NCBI GenBank assembly: GCA_963680875.1 | Contig: OY804588.1 | Location: 93,118,233 to 93,182,232, forward strand | Source of the DNA: Bathymodiolus brooksi | Taxonomy: Eukaryota > Mollusca > Bivalvia > Mytilida > Modiolidae | Direction of reading: 5' to 3' | DNA length: 64,000 nucleotides | Shown here: positions 31,149-42,725 of the stretch, one piece after another | Numbering within the stretch: the first letter of the stretch is position 1 | How the letters are laid out: every line of letters starts with the position of its first letter | Made by a program: the position numbers and the translations under genes | Notes under the pieces: generated by a model | What the model was told of the DNA's origin: nothing | The model's database searches: none | The model's input: the letters and a program-made list of their open reading frames with translations, nothing else

Positions 31149-33046
31149 TTAAGTCTCCCAAACAACGTTTGGAGACTTATTGTTTTTGCTCCGTTTCTTA
31201 TTATTATTATTTTTTTTATTATTATTATTCTTCTTCTTTCTTTCTGCGCGACATGAACGTGTCCGCGGCAGATCTCAGAAACTACTGGACAGAATTTCAT
31301 GAAACTTGGTGGAATTATAGATATATGTTTCTAGTTGATCCTAAAGTTTTCAGAGTTGTGGTAAAGGGGGTCAAAGCCATATTTTTAGAGGTTCAAAAGG
31401 GGTGGGGGTTACTATAGAATCCTATGGGAAACTTGAAATTTCGTACATTGAAGTTGATAACTTCTAAATGGATAATGATAGAGACATCAAATTTGAAATA
31501 GTGATAGGCCACCACTAGAGGAGCAATTCTGCATTGTCAAAATTTTCAAGATGTCTACCATTTTCAAAATTCAACATTGTCCGATATCATCAAAATTTGA
31601 TATGTGGGTAGATAATGATGTCCCGACATTGAAAAATTTCTACCGGTCGCCATTTTTAAAATGGCGCCACAATACCGCAAAAATTCAACATTGTCCGATA
31701 TCATCAAAATTTGATATGTGGGTAGATAATGATGTCCCGAATTGATTCCCGACATTGAACAATTTCTACTGGTCGCCATTTTCAAAATGGCCGCCACAAT
31801 ACCACACAAATTCAACATTGTCCGATTTCAACGAAATTTCATATGTAGGTAGATTATGATGTCTCGAATTGATTCCTGACATGGAAAAATTTCTACCGGT
31901 CGCCATTTTCAAAATGGCCACCACAATACTGCACAAATTCAACATTGTTCAATTTCAATGAAATTTCGGGTCTAGGACAAAAGCCCCCTGGACAAAAGTC
32001 CCCCGGACAAAAGCCCCCCCCGGACAAAGGCCCCCCTAGGATAAAAGCCCCCTGACAAAAAGCCCCTCAATAATGATGAAAAGTAAAAGTTAATGTTTTT
32101 TTGTTAAACATTTTTTTATATTGATAGTGATATTAGATATATTAAAGTATAAACGGAAAAAAAAATTAATTTAAAAAATTTTAATATTTATAGAAAAACA
32201 TTTCTTCACATTTTGTTTATTATTATTAACTTATATTTATAAAGTGTTAATTACAAAAGAAAAACTGATAATTTGTTTATAAATGAAAGTTAATTTTCGT
32301 TTTATTCATAATTAAAGTCAATACATTTTATTTTTTTCTGTGTCATTGTTGAACTGTTTGGATTTGTAAAATTTTCTTTGTGTTTTCTAACATGATTCAA
32401 GATTTTGTGTACCTCTGTATTTTATTTCCTTGTGTCTGTATACTGTAAAAATATTTATATCTTTGTGTCTTTGCACAACTGCCTATGCAACCATTGCCTA
32501 TCATCACTGATGTGAGTATGAACCTCGATCAGGGAGATGTGTACAACATTATGTGATAAAGATAATTAAAAAAAATAACTTTAATTTATAAACAAATTAT
32601 CAGTTTTTCTTTTGTAATTTACACTTAATAAATATAAATGTTAATATTAATAAACAAAATGTGAAGAAATTTTTTTCTATAAGTATTAATTTTTTTTAAT
32701 TAATTTTGAAATTGTTTTCCTTTATACTTTAATATATCTAATATCACTGTCAATATAAAAAAATGTATTGGGGGGCTTTTTGTCAGGGGGCTTTTGTCTG
32801 GGGGGGCTTTTGTCCGGGGTGCTTTTGTCCTGTTCCTGAAATTTTATATGTTGGTAGATTATAATGTCTGGAATTGATTCCCGACATTGCAAAATTTCTA
32901 CCTGTCTTCATTTTCAAAATGGGCACCACAATACAGCAAAAAATCAAGCTCAGAATTTGTCACAATGCAAAGTTTTCATTTAAACCTGTTGTCAGTGGCC
33001 GGTTTGGGAGACTTCATAATTGTTAGATTATAATCATATCTTGTTT
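31149..33046 (+). repeat. Hairpin-headed repeat, family D, long copy with nested fold-back element
   Basis: Head TTAAGTCTCCCAAACAACGT with TTTGGAGACTT, then TATTGTTTTTGCTCCG, a TTATTATT/TTCTTC tract, GCAGATCTCAGAAACTACTG and ATTTCATGAAACTTGGTGGA. Then come about four 120-140-bp modules with TGGTCGCCATTTTCAAAATG, AATTCAACATTGTCCGAT and TTGATATGTGGGTAGAT. Tail GTCAGTGGCCGGTTTGGGAG, ACTTCATAATTGTTAGATTA. The nested element is at 31968-32837. Open frames at 31551-31818 on both strands are module readings. Confidence 0.85.
31968..32837. mobile_element. Fold-back element with GGACAAAAGCCCCC terminal arrays
   Basis: Left end carries five to six tandem GGACAAAAGCCCCC-like units; the right end carries the complementary GGGGGCTTTTGTCC units. 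Arms (about 31968-32290 and 32560-32837) are inverted copies including ATATTAGATATATTAAAGTA and its complement. It sits in a family D module with GAAATTTC (31960-31967) and GAAATTTT (32838-32845) at the borders, consistent with an 8-bp duplication. A SINE-like fragment (about 32460-32570: AACTGCCTATGCAACCATTG, AACCTCGATCAGGGAGA) lies in the spacer. No coding frame. Confidence 0.87.
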
Positions 33047-34127
33047 GTAAAGTCTCTAACTTAAAATTGAAATAATTGATATAGCTTTGTTAGAATTATT
33101 GCATTTAGAAAAATCTGCCATCCATAGATCAAAGAATTATTGCATTTAGAAAAATCTGCCATCCATAAATCAAAAATGATTTTGAATCCGACCACTGAAA
33201 GAAAGAAACAGAAAATTTTAAAACATGAATCTTACTTGTCAGTATTTTATATCAGCCCAGTAATCCAAGGTAATTCATGATGTCAAGGAAATACAAAATG
33301 TATAAGTGATACCATACTGATACGAAATATTTCATCGGGAATCACAAAATATTTATACAGAGAAAAAAAAACTTTTTCCATTTGTTTCATCTTTTTCAAA
33401 GTTTCATTATAACAAAAATTTATTCATATGAAAAACCTGCTGGATGGTAATTTATCCATTATGTTATTTGCTTGAATATTAAAAAACAAAATATTTCTTT
33501 TTGATGAATATTGAAGCAACTATGTATTTCTTAACAAAGCTACTATTGATATAATATATAATTAACTTATAATATATAATTAGAAATACTTTTAACTATA
33601 TATATATGCAATCAACAGACAAAACTATTCGAATGATGCCAATTTTGCTTATTTTTTTCATATGAAACTGACTTAAATTATCCTGAAGTCAATTCATATC
33701 TGATTTTGAAAAAAAATTATGTATATCAATAGAATCAGAATTAAATGTAGTTTTTATCTGTAATTCCATAATAATTGTATTTGCTAAACAATTTTGTGAA
33801 TATACAAGTTGTACACAAAAAATAATAACATAGTTTCATCCAAAGCATAATGCAGGGATAGAACTTTTGTAGACAAACAATTCAAGTCCGTATTTAAATC
33901 ATGAAGATTTAAAAAAACATGCTTTTAAAAATTATTTGAAAATTACTATTAGAAACTACATACTTGTCTGCTTTTGTCGATAAAGAAATTGTCAAAATCG
34001 AACGTGAATTGACTTCAGGATAATATTTTGAAAAATAAAAAAAAATATTATGAAATATATAAGGAAATTTAGAAACGTGTGAATACATTTGTTCACTGTA
34101 CATTAAAATTGGTGTAAAACCAAAAAT
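33047..34127. other. AT-rich intron segment with a 47-bp direct duplication
   Basis: Very AT-rich intronic DNA. A 47-bp block (GAATTATTGCATTTAGAAAA, ATCTGCCATCCATA, AATCAAA) occurs twice in tandem at about 33090-33175. The rest has no recognised family. The minus frame at 33909-34145 is not supported as a gene. Confidence 0.5.
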
Positions 34128-37100
34128 GTCCTGCAGGTTACACAACAGTTAACTTACATTTTTTTGTCTACCAAGTTGCTCCTAATCTAGCCATTAATTT
34201 CCTGCAGGTTACACAACAGTTAACTTACATTTTTTTGTCTACCAAGTTGCTCCTAATCTAGCCATTAATTTCCTGCAGGTTACACAACAGTTAACTTACA
34301 TTTTTTTGTCTACCAAGTTGCTCCTAATCTAGCCATTAATTTCCTGCAGGTTACACAACAGTTAACTTACATTTTTTTGTCTACCAAGTTGCTCCTAATC
34401 TAGCCATTAATTTCCTGCAGGTTACACAACAGTTAACTTACATTTTTTTGTCTACCAAGTTGCTCCTAATCTAGCCATTAATTTCCTGCAGGTTACACAA
34501 CAGTTAACTTACATTTTTTTGTCTACCAAGTTGCTCCTAATCTAGCCATTAATTTCCTGCAGGTTACACAACAGTTAACTTACATTTTTTTGTCTACCAA
34601 GTTGCTCCTAATCTAGCCATTAATTTCCTGCAGGTTACACAACAGTTAACTTACATTTTTTTGTCTACCAAGTTGCTCCTAATCTAGCCATTAATTTCCT
34701 GCAGGTTACACAACAGTTAACTTACATTTTTTTGTCTACCAAGTTGCTCCTAATCTAGCCATTAATTTCCTGCAGGTTACACAACAGTTAACTTACATTT
34801 TTTTGTCTACCAAGTTGCTCCTAATCTAGCCATTAATTTCCTGCAGGTTACACAACAGTTAACTTACATTTTTTTGTCTACCAAGTTGCTCCTAATCTAG
34901 CCATTAATTTCCTGCAGGTTACACAACAGTTAACTTACATTTTTTTGTCTACCAAGTTGCTCCTAATCTAGCCATTAATTTCCTGCAGGTTACACAACAG
35001 TTAACTTACATTTTTTTGTCTACCAAGTTGCTCCTAATCTAGCCATTAATTTCCTGCAGGTTACACAACAGTTAACTTACATTTTTTTGTCTACCAAGTT
35101 GCTCCTAATCTAGCCATTAATTTCCTGCAGGTTACACAACAGTTAACTTACATTTTTTTGTCTACCAAGTTGCTCCTAATCTAGCCATTAATTTCCTGCA
35201 GGTTACACAACAGTTAACTTACATTTTTTTGTCTACCAAGTTGCTCCTAATCTAGCCATTAATTTCCTGCAGGTTACACAACAGTTAACTTACATTTTTT
35301 TGTCTACCAAGTTGCTCCTAATCTAGCCATTAATTTCCTGCAGGTTACACAACAGTTAACTTACATTTTTTTGTCTACCAAGTTGCTCCTAATCTAGCCA
35401 TTAATTTCCTGCAGGTTACACAACAGTTAACTTACATTTTTTTGTCTACCAAGTTGCTCCTAATCTAGCCATTAATTTCCTGCAGGTTACACAACAGTTA
35501 ACTTACATTTTTTTGTCTACCAAGTTGCTCCTAATCTAGCCATTAATTTCCTGCAGGTTACACAACAGTTAACTTACATTTTTTTGTCTACCAAGTTGCT
35601 CCTAATCTAGCCATTAATTTCCTGCAGGTTACACAACAGTTAACTTACATTTTTTTGTCTACCAAGTTGCTCCTAATCTAGCCATTAATTTCCTGCAGGT
35701 TACACAACAGTTAACTTACATTTTTTTGTCTACCAAGTTGCTCCTAATCTAGCCATTAATTTCCTGCAGGTTACACAACAGTTAACTTACATTTTTTTGT
35801 CTACCAAGTTGCTCCTAATCTAGCCATTAATTTCCTGCAGGTTACACAACAGTTAACTTACATTTTTTTGTCTACCAAGTTGCTCCTAATCTAGCCATTA
35901 ATTTCCTGCAGGTTACACAACAGTTAACTTACATTTTTTTGTCTACCAAGTTGCTCCTAATCTAGCCATTAATTTCCTGCAGGTTACACAACAGTTAACT
36001 TACATTTTTTTGTCTACCAAGTTGCTCCTAATCTAGCCATTAATTTCCTGCAGGTTACACAACAGTTAACTTACATTTTTTTGTCTACCAAGTTGCTCCT
36101 AATCTAGCCATTAATTTCCTGCAGGTTACACAACAGTTAACTTACATTTTTTTGTCTACCAAGTTGCTCCTAATCTAGCCATTAATTTCCTGCAGGTTAC
36201 ACAACAGTTAACTTACATTTTTTTGTCTACCAAGTTGCTCCTAATCTAGCCATTAATTTCCTGCAGGTTACACAACAGTTAACTTACATTTTTTTGTCTA
36301 CCAAGTTGCTCCTAATCTAGCCATTAATTTCCTGCAGGTTACACAACAGTTAACTTACATTTTTTTGTCTACCAAGTTGCTCCTAATCTAGCCATTAATT
36401 TCCTGCAGGTTACACAACAGTTAACTTACATTTTTTTGTCTACCAAGTTGCTCCTAATCTAGCCATTAATTTCCTGCAGGTTACACAACAGTTAACTTAC
36501 ATTTTTTTGTCTACCAAGTTGCTCCTAATCTAGCCATTAATTTCCTGCAGGTTACACAACAGTTAACTTACATTTTTTTGTCTACCAAGTTGCTCCTAAT
36601 CTAGCCATTAATTTCCTGCAGGTTACACAACAGTTAACTTACATTTTTTTGTCTACCAAGTTGCTCCTAATCTAGCCATTAATTTCCTGCAGGTTACACA
36701 ACAGTTAACTTACATTTTTTTGTCTACCAAGTTGCTCCTAATCTAGCCATTAATTTCCTGCAGGTTACACAACAGTTAACTTACATTTTTTTGTCTACCA
36801 AGTTGCTCCTAATCTAGCCATTAATTTCCTGCAGGTTACACAACAGTTAACTTACATTTTTTTGTCTACCAAGTTGCTCCTAATCTAGCCATTAATTTCC
36901 TGCAGGTTACACAACAGTTAACTTACATTTTTTTGTCTACCAAGTTGCTCCTAATCTAGCCATTAATTTCCTGCAGGTTACACAACAGTTAACTTACATT
37001 TTTTTGTCTACCAAGTTGCTCCTAATCTAGCCATTAATTTCCTGCAGGTTACACAACAGTTAACTTACATTTTTTTGTCTACCAAGTTGCTCCTAATCTA

Positions 37101-39732
37101 GCCATTAATTTCCTGCAGGTTACACAACAGTTAACTTACATTTTTTTGTCTACCAAGTTGCTCCTAATCTAGCCATTAATTTCCTGCAGGTTACACAACA
37201 GTTAACTTACATTTTTTTGTCTACCAAGTTGCTCCTAATCTAGCCATTAATTTCCTGCAGGTTACACAACAGTTAACTTACATTTTTTTGTCTACCAAGT
37301 TGCTCCTAATCTAGCCATTAATTTCCTGCAGGTTACACAACAGTTAACTTACATTTTTTTGTCTACCAAGTTGCTCCTAATCTAGCCATTAATTTCCTGC
37401 AGGTTACACAACAGTTAACTTACATTTTTTTGTCTACCAAGTTGCTCCTAATCTAGCCATTAATTTCCTGCAGGTTACACAACAGTTAACTTACATTTTT
37501 TTGTCTACCAAGTTGCTCCTAATCTAGCCATTAATTTCCTGCAGGTTACACAACAGTTAACTTACATTTTTTTGTCTACCAAGTTGCTCCTAATCTAGCC
37601 ATTAATTTCCTGCAGGTTACACAACAGTTAACTTACATTTTTTTGTCTACCAAGTTGCTCCTAATCTAGCCATTAATTTCCTGCAGGTTACACAACAGTT
37701 AACTTACATTTTTTTGTCTACCAAGTTGCTCCTAATCTAGCCATTAATTTCCTGCAGGTTACACAACAGTTAACTTACATTTTTTTGTCTACCAAGTTGC
37801 TCCTAATCTAGCCATTAATTTCCTGCAGGTTACACAACAGTTAACTTACATTTTTTTGTCTACCAAGTTGCTCCTAATCTAGCCATTAATTTCCTGCAGG
37901 TTACACAACAGTTAACTTACATTTTTTTGTCTACCAAGTTGCTCCTAATCTAGCCATTAATTTCCTGCAGGTTACACAACAGTTAACTTACATTTTTTTG
38001 TCTACCAAGTTGCTCCTAATCTAGCCATTAATTTCCTGCAGGTTACACAACAGTTAACTTACATTTTTTTGTCTACCAAGTTGCTCCTAATCTAGCCATT
38101 AATTTCCTGCAGGTTACACAACAGTTAACTTACATTTTTTTGTCTACCAAGTTGCTCCTAATCTAGCCATTAATTTCCTGCAGGTTACACAACAGTTAAC
38201 TTACATTTTTTTGTCTACCAAGTTGCTCCTAATCTAGCCATTAATTTCCTGCAGGTTACACAACAGTTAACTTACATTTTTTTGTCTACCAAGTTGCTCC
38301 TAATCTAGCCATTAATTTCCTGCAGGTTACACAACAGTTAACTTACATTTTTTTGTCTACCAAGTTGCTCCTAATCTAGCCATTAATTTCCTGCAGGTTA
38401 CACAACAGTTAACTTACATTTTTTTGTCTACCAAGTTGCTCCTAATCTAGCCATTAATTTCCTGCAGGTTACACAACAGTTAACTTACATTTTTTTGTCT
38501 ACCAAGTTGCTCCTAATCTAGCCATTAATTTCCTGCAGGTTACACAACAGTTAACTTACATTTTTTTGTCTACCAAGTTGCTCCTAATCTAGCCATTAAT
38601 TTCCTGCAGGTTACACAACAGTTAACTTACATTTTTTTGTCTACCAAGTTGCTCCTAATCTAGCCATTAATTTCCTGCAGGTTACACAACAGTTAACTTA
38701 CATTTTTTTGTCTACCAAGTTGCTCCTAATCTAGCCATTAATTTCCTGCAGGTTACACAACAGTTAACTTACATTTTTTTGTCTACCAAGTTGCTCCTAA
38801 TCTAGCCATTAATTTCCTGCAGGTTACACAACAGTTAACTTACATTTTTTTGTCTACCAAGTTGCTCCTAATCTAGCCATTAATTTCCTGCAGGTTACAC
38901 AACAGTTAACTTACATTTTTTTGTCTACCAAGTTGCTCCTAATCTAGCCATTAATTTCCTGCAGGTTACACAACAGTTAACTTACATTTTTTTGTCTACC
39001 AAGTTGCTCCTAATCTAGCCATTAATTTCCTGCAGGTTACACAACAGTTAACTTACATTTTTTTGTCTACCAAGTTGCTCCTAATCTAGCCATTAATTTC
39101 CTGCAGGTTACACAACAGTTAACTTACATTTTTTTGTCTACCAAGTTGCTCCTAATCTAGCCATTAATTTCCTGCAGGTTACACAACAGTTAACTTACAT
39201 TTTTTTGTCTACCAAGTTGCTCCTAATCTAGCCATTAATTTCCTGCAGGTTACACAACAGTTAACTTACATTTTTTTGTCTACCAAGTTGCTCCTAATCT
39301 AGCCATTAATTTCCTGCAGGTTACACAACAGTTAACTTACATTTTTTTGTCTACCAAGTTGCTCCTAATCTAGCCATTAATTTCCTGCAGGTTACACAAC
39401 AGTTAACTTACATTTTTTTGTCTACCAAGTTGCTCCTAATCTAGCCATTAATTTCCTGCAGGTTACACAACAGTTAACTTACATTTTTTTGTCTACCAAG
39501 TTGCTCCTAATCTAGCCATTAATTTCCTGCAGGTTACACAACAGTTAACTTACATTTTTTTGTCTACCAAGTTGCTCCTAATCTAGCCATTAATTTCCTG
39601 CAGGTTACACAACAGTTAACTTACATTTTTTTGTCTACCAAGTTGCTCCTAATCTAGCCATTAATTTCCTGCAGGTTACACAACAGTTAACTTACATTTT
39701 TTTGTCTACCAAGTTGCTCCTAATCTAGCCAT
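34128..39732. repeat. 71-bp satellite, about 79 copies, apparently uniform
   Basis: Unit of 71 bp containing CCTGCAGGTTACACAACAGT, TAACTTACATTTTTTTGTCT, ACCAAGTTGCTCCTAATCTA and GCCATTAATTT. The first copy starts at about 34128 after AAAAATG and the last ends at 39732, where AGCCAT changes to CGATAACT. No substitution was noticed between copies by eye. Each unit holds an 8-bp CCTGCAGG site. The array makes up over a third of the dynamin intron between the linker exon and the first PH exon. Units hold stop codons in all frames I looked at. Confidence 0.98.
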
Positions 39733-39945
39733 CGATAACTAACTGAACACTTGTTATATCTACATTCATCGGTCAAAAGACAAAAATAAACGTAACCATA
39801 ACAACCAAGTTTTTTTATTGGTTAAAACTAGCACGTTGATTCAATGACTGTTACTATGTTTATTTATCACAAGTCACATCTCATATATTTAGCATAACTT
39901 AGGTCAAAATAACATTTTAAAAATCGGTCTTATAAGTATTAACTT
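39733..39945. other. Dynamin intron segment, nothing recognised
   Basis: Short unassigned stretch between the 71-bp satellite and the truncated family A repeat. Confidence 0.45.
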
Positions 39946-41037
39946 AAAAAATGATACCGATTATGCAAATTAGGCATATTTTGATAGAAGATCACATTTA
40001 AATCTTCTCCTCTGAAACCGCTGAACCAAATTAAACCAAACTTGGCAGGGATGGTCCTTGGGAGGGCCCCTTTCAAAATTGTGTCCGACAGCCCTGCCCT
40101 TCATTCAAGATGGCTGTTGTTACTAAAAATAGAAATTTCTTCAATTGTCCATTGCTGCTTTAGTATAAGTTAAAATGAGCTCAAAATTTAACTGCAGCTA
40201 CATGGCAATGAGTAGTTTAACATATATTTCTTTCAGGCGATTTATACAGATTATGCAAATTAGGCATATTTTGATAAAAAATCACATTTAAATCTTCTCC
40301 TCTGAAACCGCTGAACCAAATTAAACCAAATTTGGCTGGGATAGTCCTTGGATAGTCCCATTTCAAAATTGTGTCCGACAACTCCGCCCTCCATTCAAGA
40401 TGGCTGCTGTTACTAAAAATAGAAATTTCTTCAATTGTCCATTGCTGCATTATTATAAATCAAAATGAGCTCAAATTTTAACTGAAGCTACATGACAATG
40501 AGTAGATTAACATTTTTTCTGGGTTTTTCTGTGAAATTTTTCTTTCAACCGATTTATACCGATCATGCAAATTAGGCATATTTTGATAAAAGATCACATT
40601 TAAATCTTCTCCTCTGAAACCTCTGAACCAAATTAAAACAAATTTGGCTGGGATGGTCCTTGGGTGGTCCCCTTTCAATATTGTGTCTGACATCCCCGCC
40701 CTCCATTCAAAATGGCTGCTGTTACAAAAAATAGAAATTTGTTTACTTTATTTATATACAAATCAAAATTAACTCAAATTTTAACTGCAGCTACATGGCA
40801 ATGAGTAGTTTAGCATATATTCTAGTTTTTTCTGTGAGATTTTTTCAGCCAGTTATTCCGTTTAGGAATATTATGAGATAAAAATCACATCAAAATCTTT
40901 TGCTCAGAATTTGAGTTGAAATGATCTTTTGGTGGCCCACTTTCAAAATTATGTGTAACACCCTCATTTTCTATCAACTTTAGATGTCAAATTGAAAACC
41001 AGGTGAGCGATTACAGGCTCCTGGGAGCCTCTAGTTT
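39946..41037 (+). repeat. Hairpin-headed repeat, family A1, 5'-truncated
   Basis: Starts inside a module (ATACCGATTATGCAAATTAG) without head hairpin or CGTCCGT tract. It contains about three 300-bp modules like those of 27770-29200 and ends CCAGGTGAGCGATTACAGGC then TCCTGGGAGCCTCTAGTTTT, as the 26092 copy does. Minus frames at 40217-40693 are module translations. Confidence 0.85.
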
Positions 41038-41316
41038 TTATCAGATTTTCTTAAATTTTACACCTTTAAAGGCAGAATGGATTAGAATTTATTGTAATAT
41101 TTTCATATAATTTTAAAAATTTTATTTACAATCATTTTTCTATGATTATAATGCTCAAAAATATATTACACATTCAACTATAAATTACACATGAAAAGAA
41201 AAAATATTTTTTAATGAGTTGAATGAACTTGTCTCCTCATAATATGAAGGCTCTGCTATGATATGATATGATCAATTTATTTTTGACAACTAATTACAAA
41301 ATATGTTTATTTGTAG

Positions 41317-41430
41317 GTTATAAGGAAAGGCTGGCTAACATTGCACAACATAAGTTTTATGAAGGGAGGATCAAAGGAATTTTGGTTTGTCTTAACCACC
41401 GAATCCCTGTCGTGGTTTAAAGATGAAGAG
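41317..41430 (+). CDS. DNM1: Dynamin exon: PH domain N-terminal half, membrane loop VL1
   Basis: 114-nt exon, phase 0 to 0, acceptor TTGTAG, donor GTATGT. Reads [38 protein letters not shown]. This is the first half of the lipid-binding PH domain. SFMKGGS is variable loop 1, with Phe at the human I533 position, then M534 and the phosphoinositide-contacting K535, all suited to membrane insertion. It starts exactly where DNM2 isoforms lacking GEIL resume (VIR.GWLT). It is constant; all three alternatives that follow attach to its phase-0 end. Confidence 0.95.
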
Positions 41431-41458
41431 GTATGTACAAATCCTCAACTTAACTACT

Positions 41459-42662
41459 AACTGCATCGGTGGTGTAATGGCTAGCATGCTCGCCTCGAGT
41501 GCGGTAGATCGTGGGTTCGAGCTCCGGTCGGGTCAAAGCAAGACCTTCAAAATTGGTATGTGTTGCTTCTCCACTAAGCATGCAGCATTAAGGAGTAAGA
41601 GCAAAGACTGGTTGGCTCGGAATTAGAATAATATGTCAGAGTGGAGAGACATGTCTATCCGGGGGCTGTTGTTTCACTATAAAAATCCAACTCAGCATGT
41701 TGGTCTAGAACAAAGCGGACCTCATCATTATCTCATTGAAAATTAACTTGTTCTTGACATGAATACAGTGCTCCCTCGTTAAACCGCCACCTTCTGTGCA
41801 GTCGGTAGTTTGGCGGTATAACGAGTTTGGCGATAAACTGAGGGACATAGAAAACCGGAAGTTATGTGATCATATGAAAAGATGAACTTTCAACTCGACG
41901 GACATGCATTTTGCACTTGTACAAATACATAAGTATAAATAAAACATGTTTAATAAATAAATAAATTAGAATAATTATATTCACATCGGAAATGTCCTGT
42001 ACAGTTTGCAGATCTTTGTCAATGTTGACAAATTCTTGAACCGTCATTTGTAGTTCGGGACATCAAGGTTATTATAAACACGTGACAGCAACAGTTCATC
42101 TTCATTTGAGGGGTTATTGGAAGATCCCATTTAATTGTCAAATTATCGGCAATTCAATGTTATGTTAATTTTGGATTTTCCTTTGCATAACTTATAATTG
42201 CACATTTTTGTTTGTCGTCTAATTAATTACGCTTTCTCTTCAAGCACGACATTTTTATGACAACTAATTAAATTACAAATTTTGCTCAGGATTAAAAGTA
42301 CAAATGTAATCACTAGAAAAGTAAATAAAGGTAATTATTCTAATCAAAACAACTGATCACCTGTTCCGACCCTCAACTATGAGATCAATGACCGTGTCCG
42401 ATGACCAGTTTTGACATTCCATAATTACCGATCAATACACAGCTGTCAAAAGGTAGTTGTGGGCGATACTAACGGGGAAATTTAAATTGGTTTTACGACT
42501 TTTGTGTCTGAAAACCTGTGGCGGATGGCGGTATAACGGGGTATTTTTAACAGGGGAAATCGGGACAGACGAGAATTTTGGCGGTTGGCGATAGACCGAG
42601 GGAGCACTGTATTTGAAAAATTGCTGAGATGGCATTAAACAACAATCACTCACTCACTCACT
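41459..42662 (+). mobile_element. tRNA-headed SINE split by a TA element, 13-bp target duplication
   Basis: Flanked by CAACTTAACTACT at 41446-41458 and 42663-42675. Head ATCGGTGGTGTAATGGCTAG and GATCGTGGGTTCGAGCTCCG; tail GGCATTAAACAACAATCACT then (CACT)n. The SINE is interrupted between CATGAATA and TTTGAAAAATTGC by the 844-bp element at 41766-42609. The intact order is seen at 13640-13680. It begins 28 bp after a dynamin exon end. Confidence 0.92.
41766..42609. mobile_element. TA element (CAGTGCTCCCTCG) inserted in a SINE
   Basis: Left end CAGTGCTCCCTCGTTAAACC and reverse complement of the right end CAGTGCTCCCTCGGTCTATC, with TA duplicated (41764-41765, 42610-42611). Subterminal GGCGGTATAACG and TGGCGGTTGGCGATA motifs recur. 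The SINE host sequence gives the empty site. No transposase frame visible; a pogo/Tigger-like non-autonomous element. Confidence 0.92.
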
Positions 42663-42725
42663 CAACTTAACTACTGACGATCATTTAAAGGAATACTTTC
42701 TTTTAAATATTTATTATGCAGGATA

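Noticed and set aside
34128..39732. Could the 71-bp array be a CRISPR?
   Set aside because: The whole unit repeats without unique spacers and it lies in an intron of an animal gene; it is a satellite.
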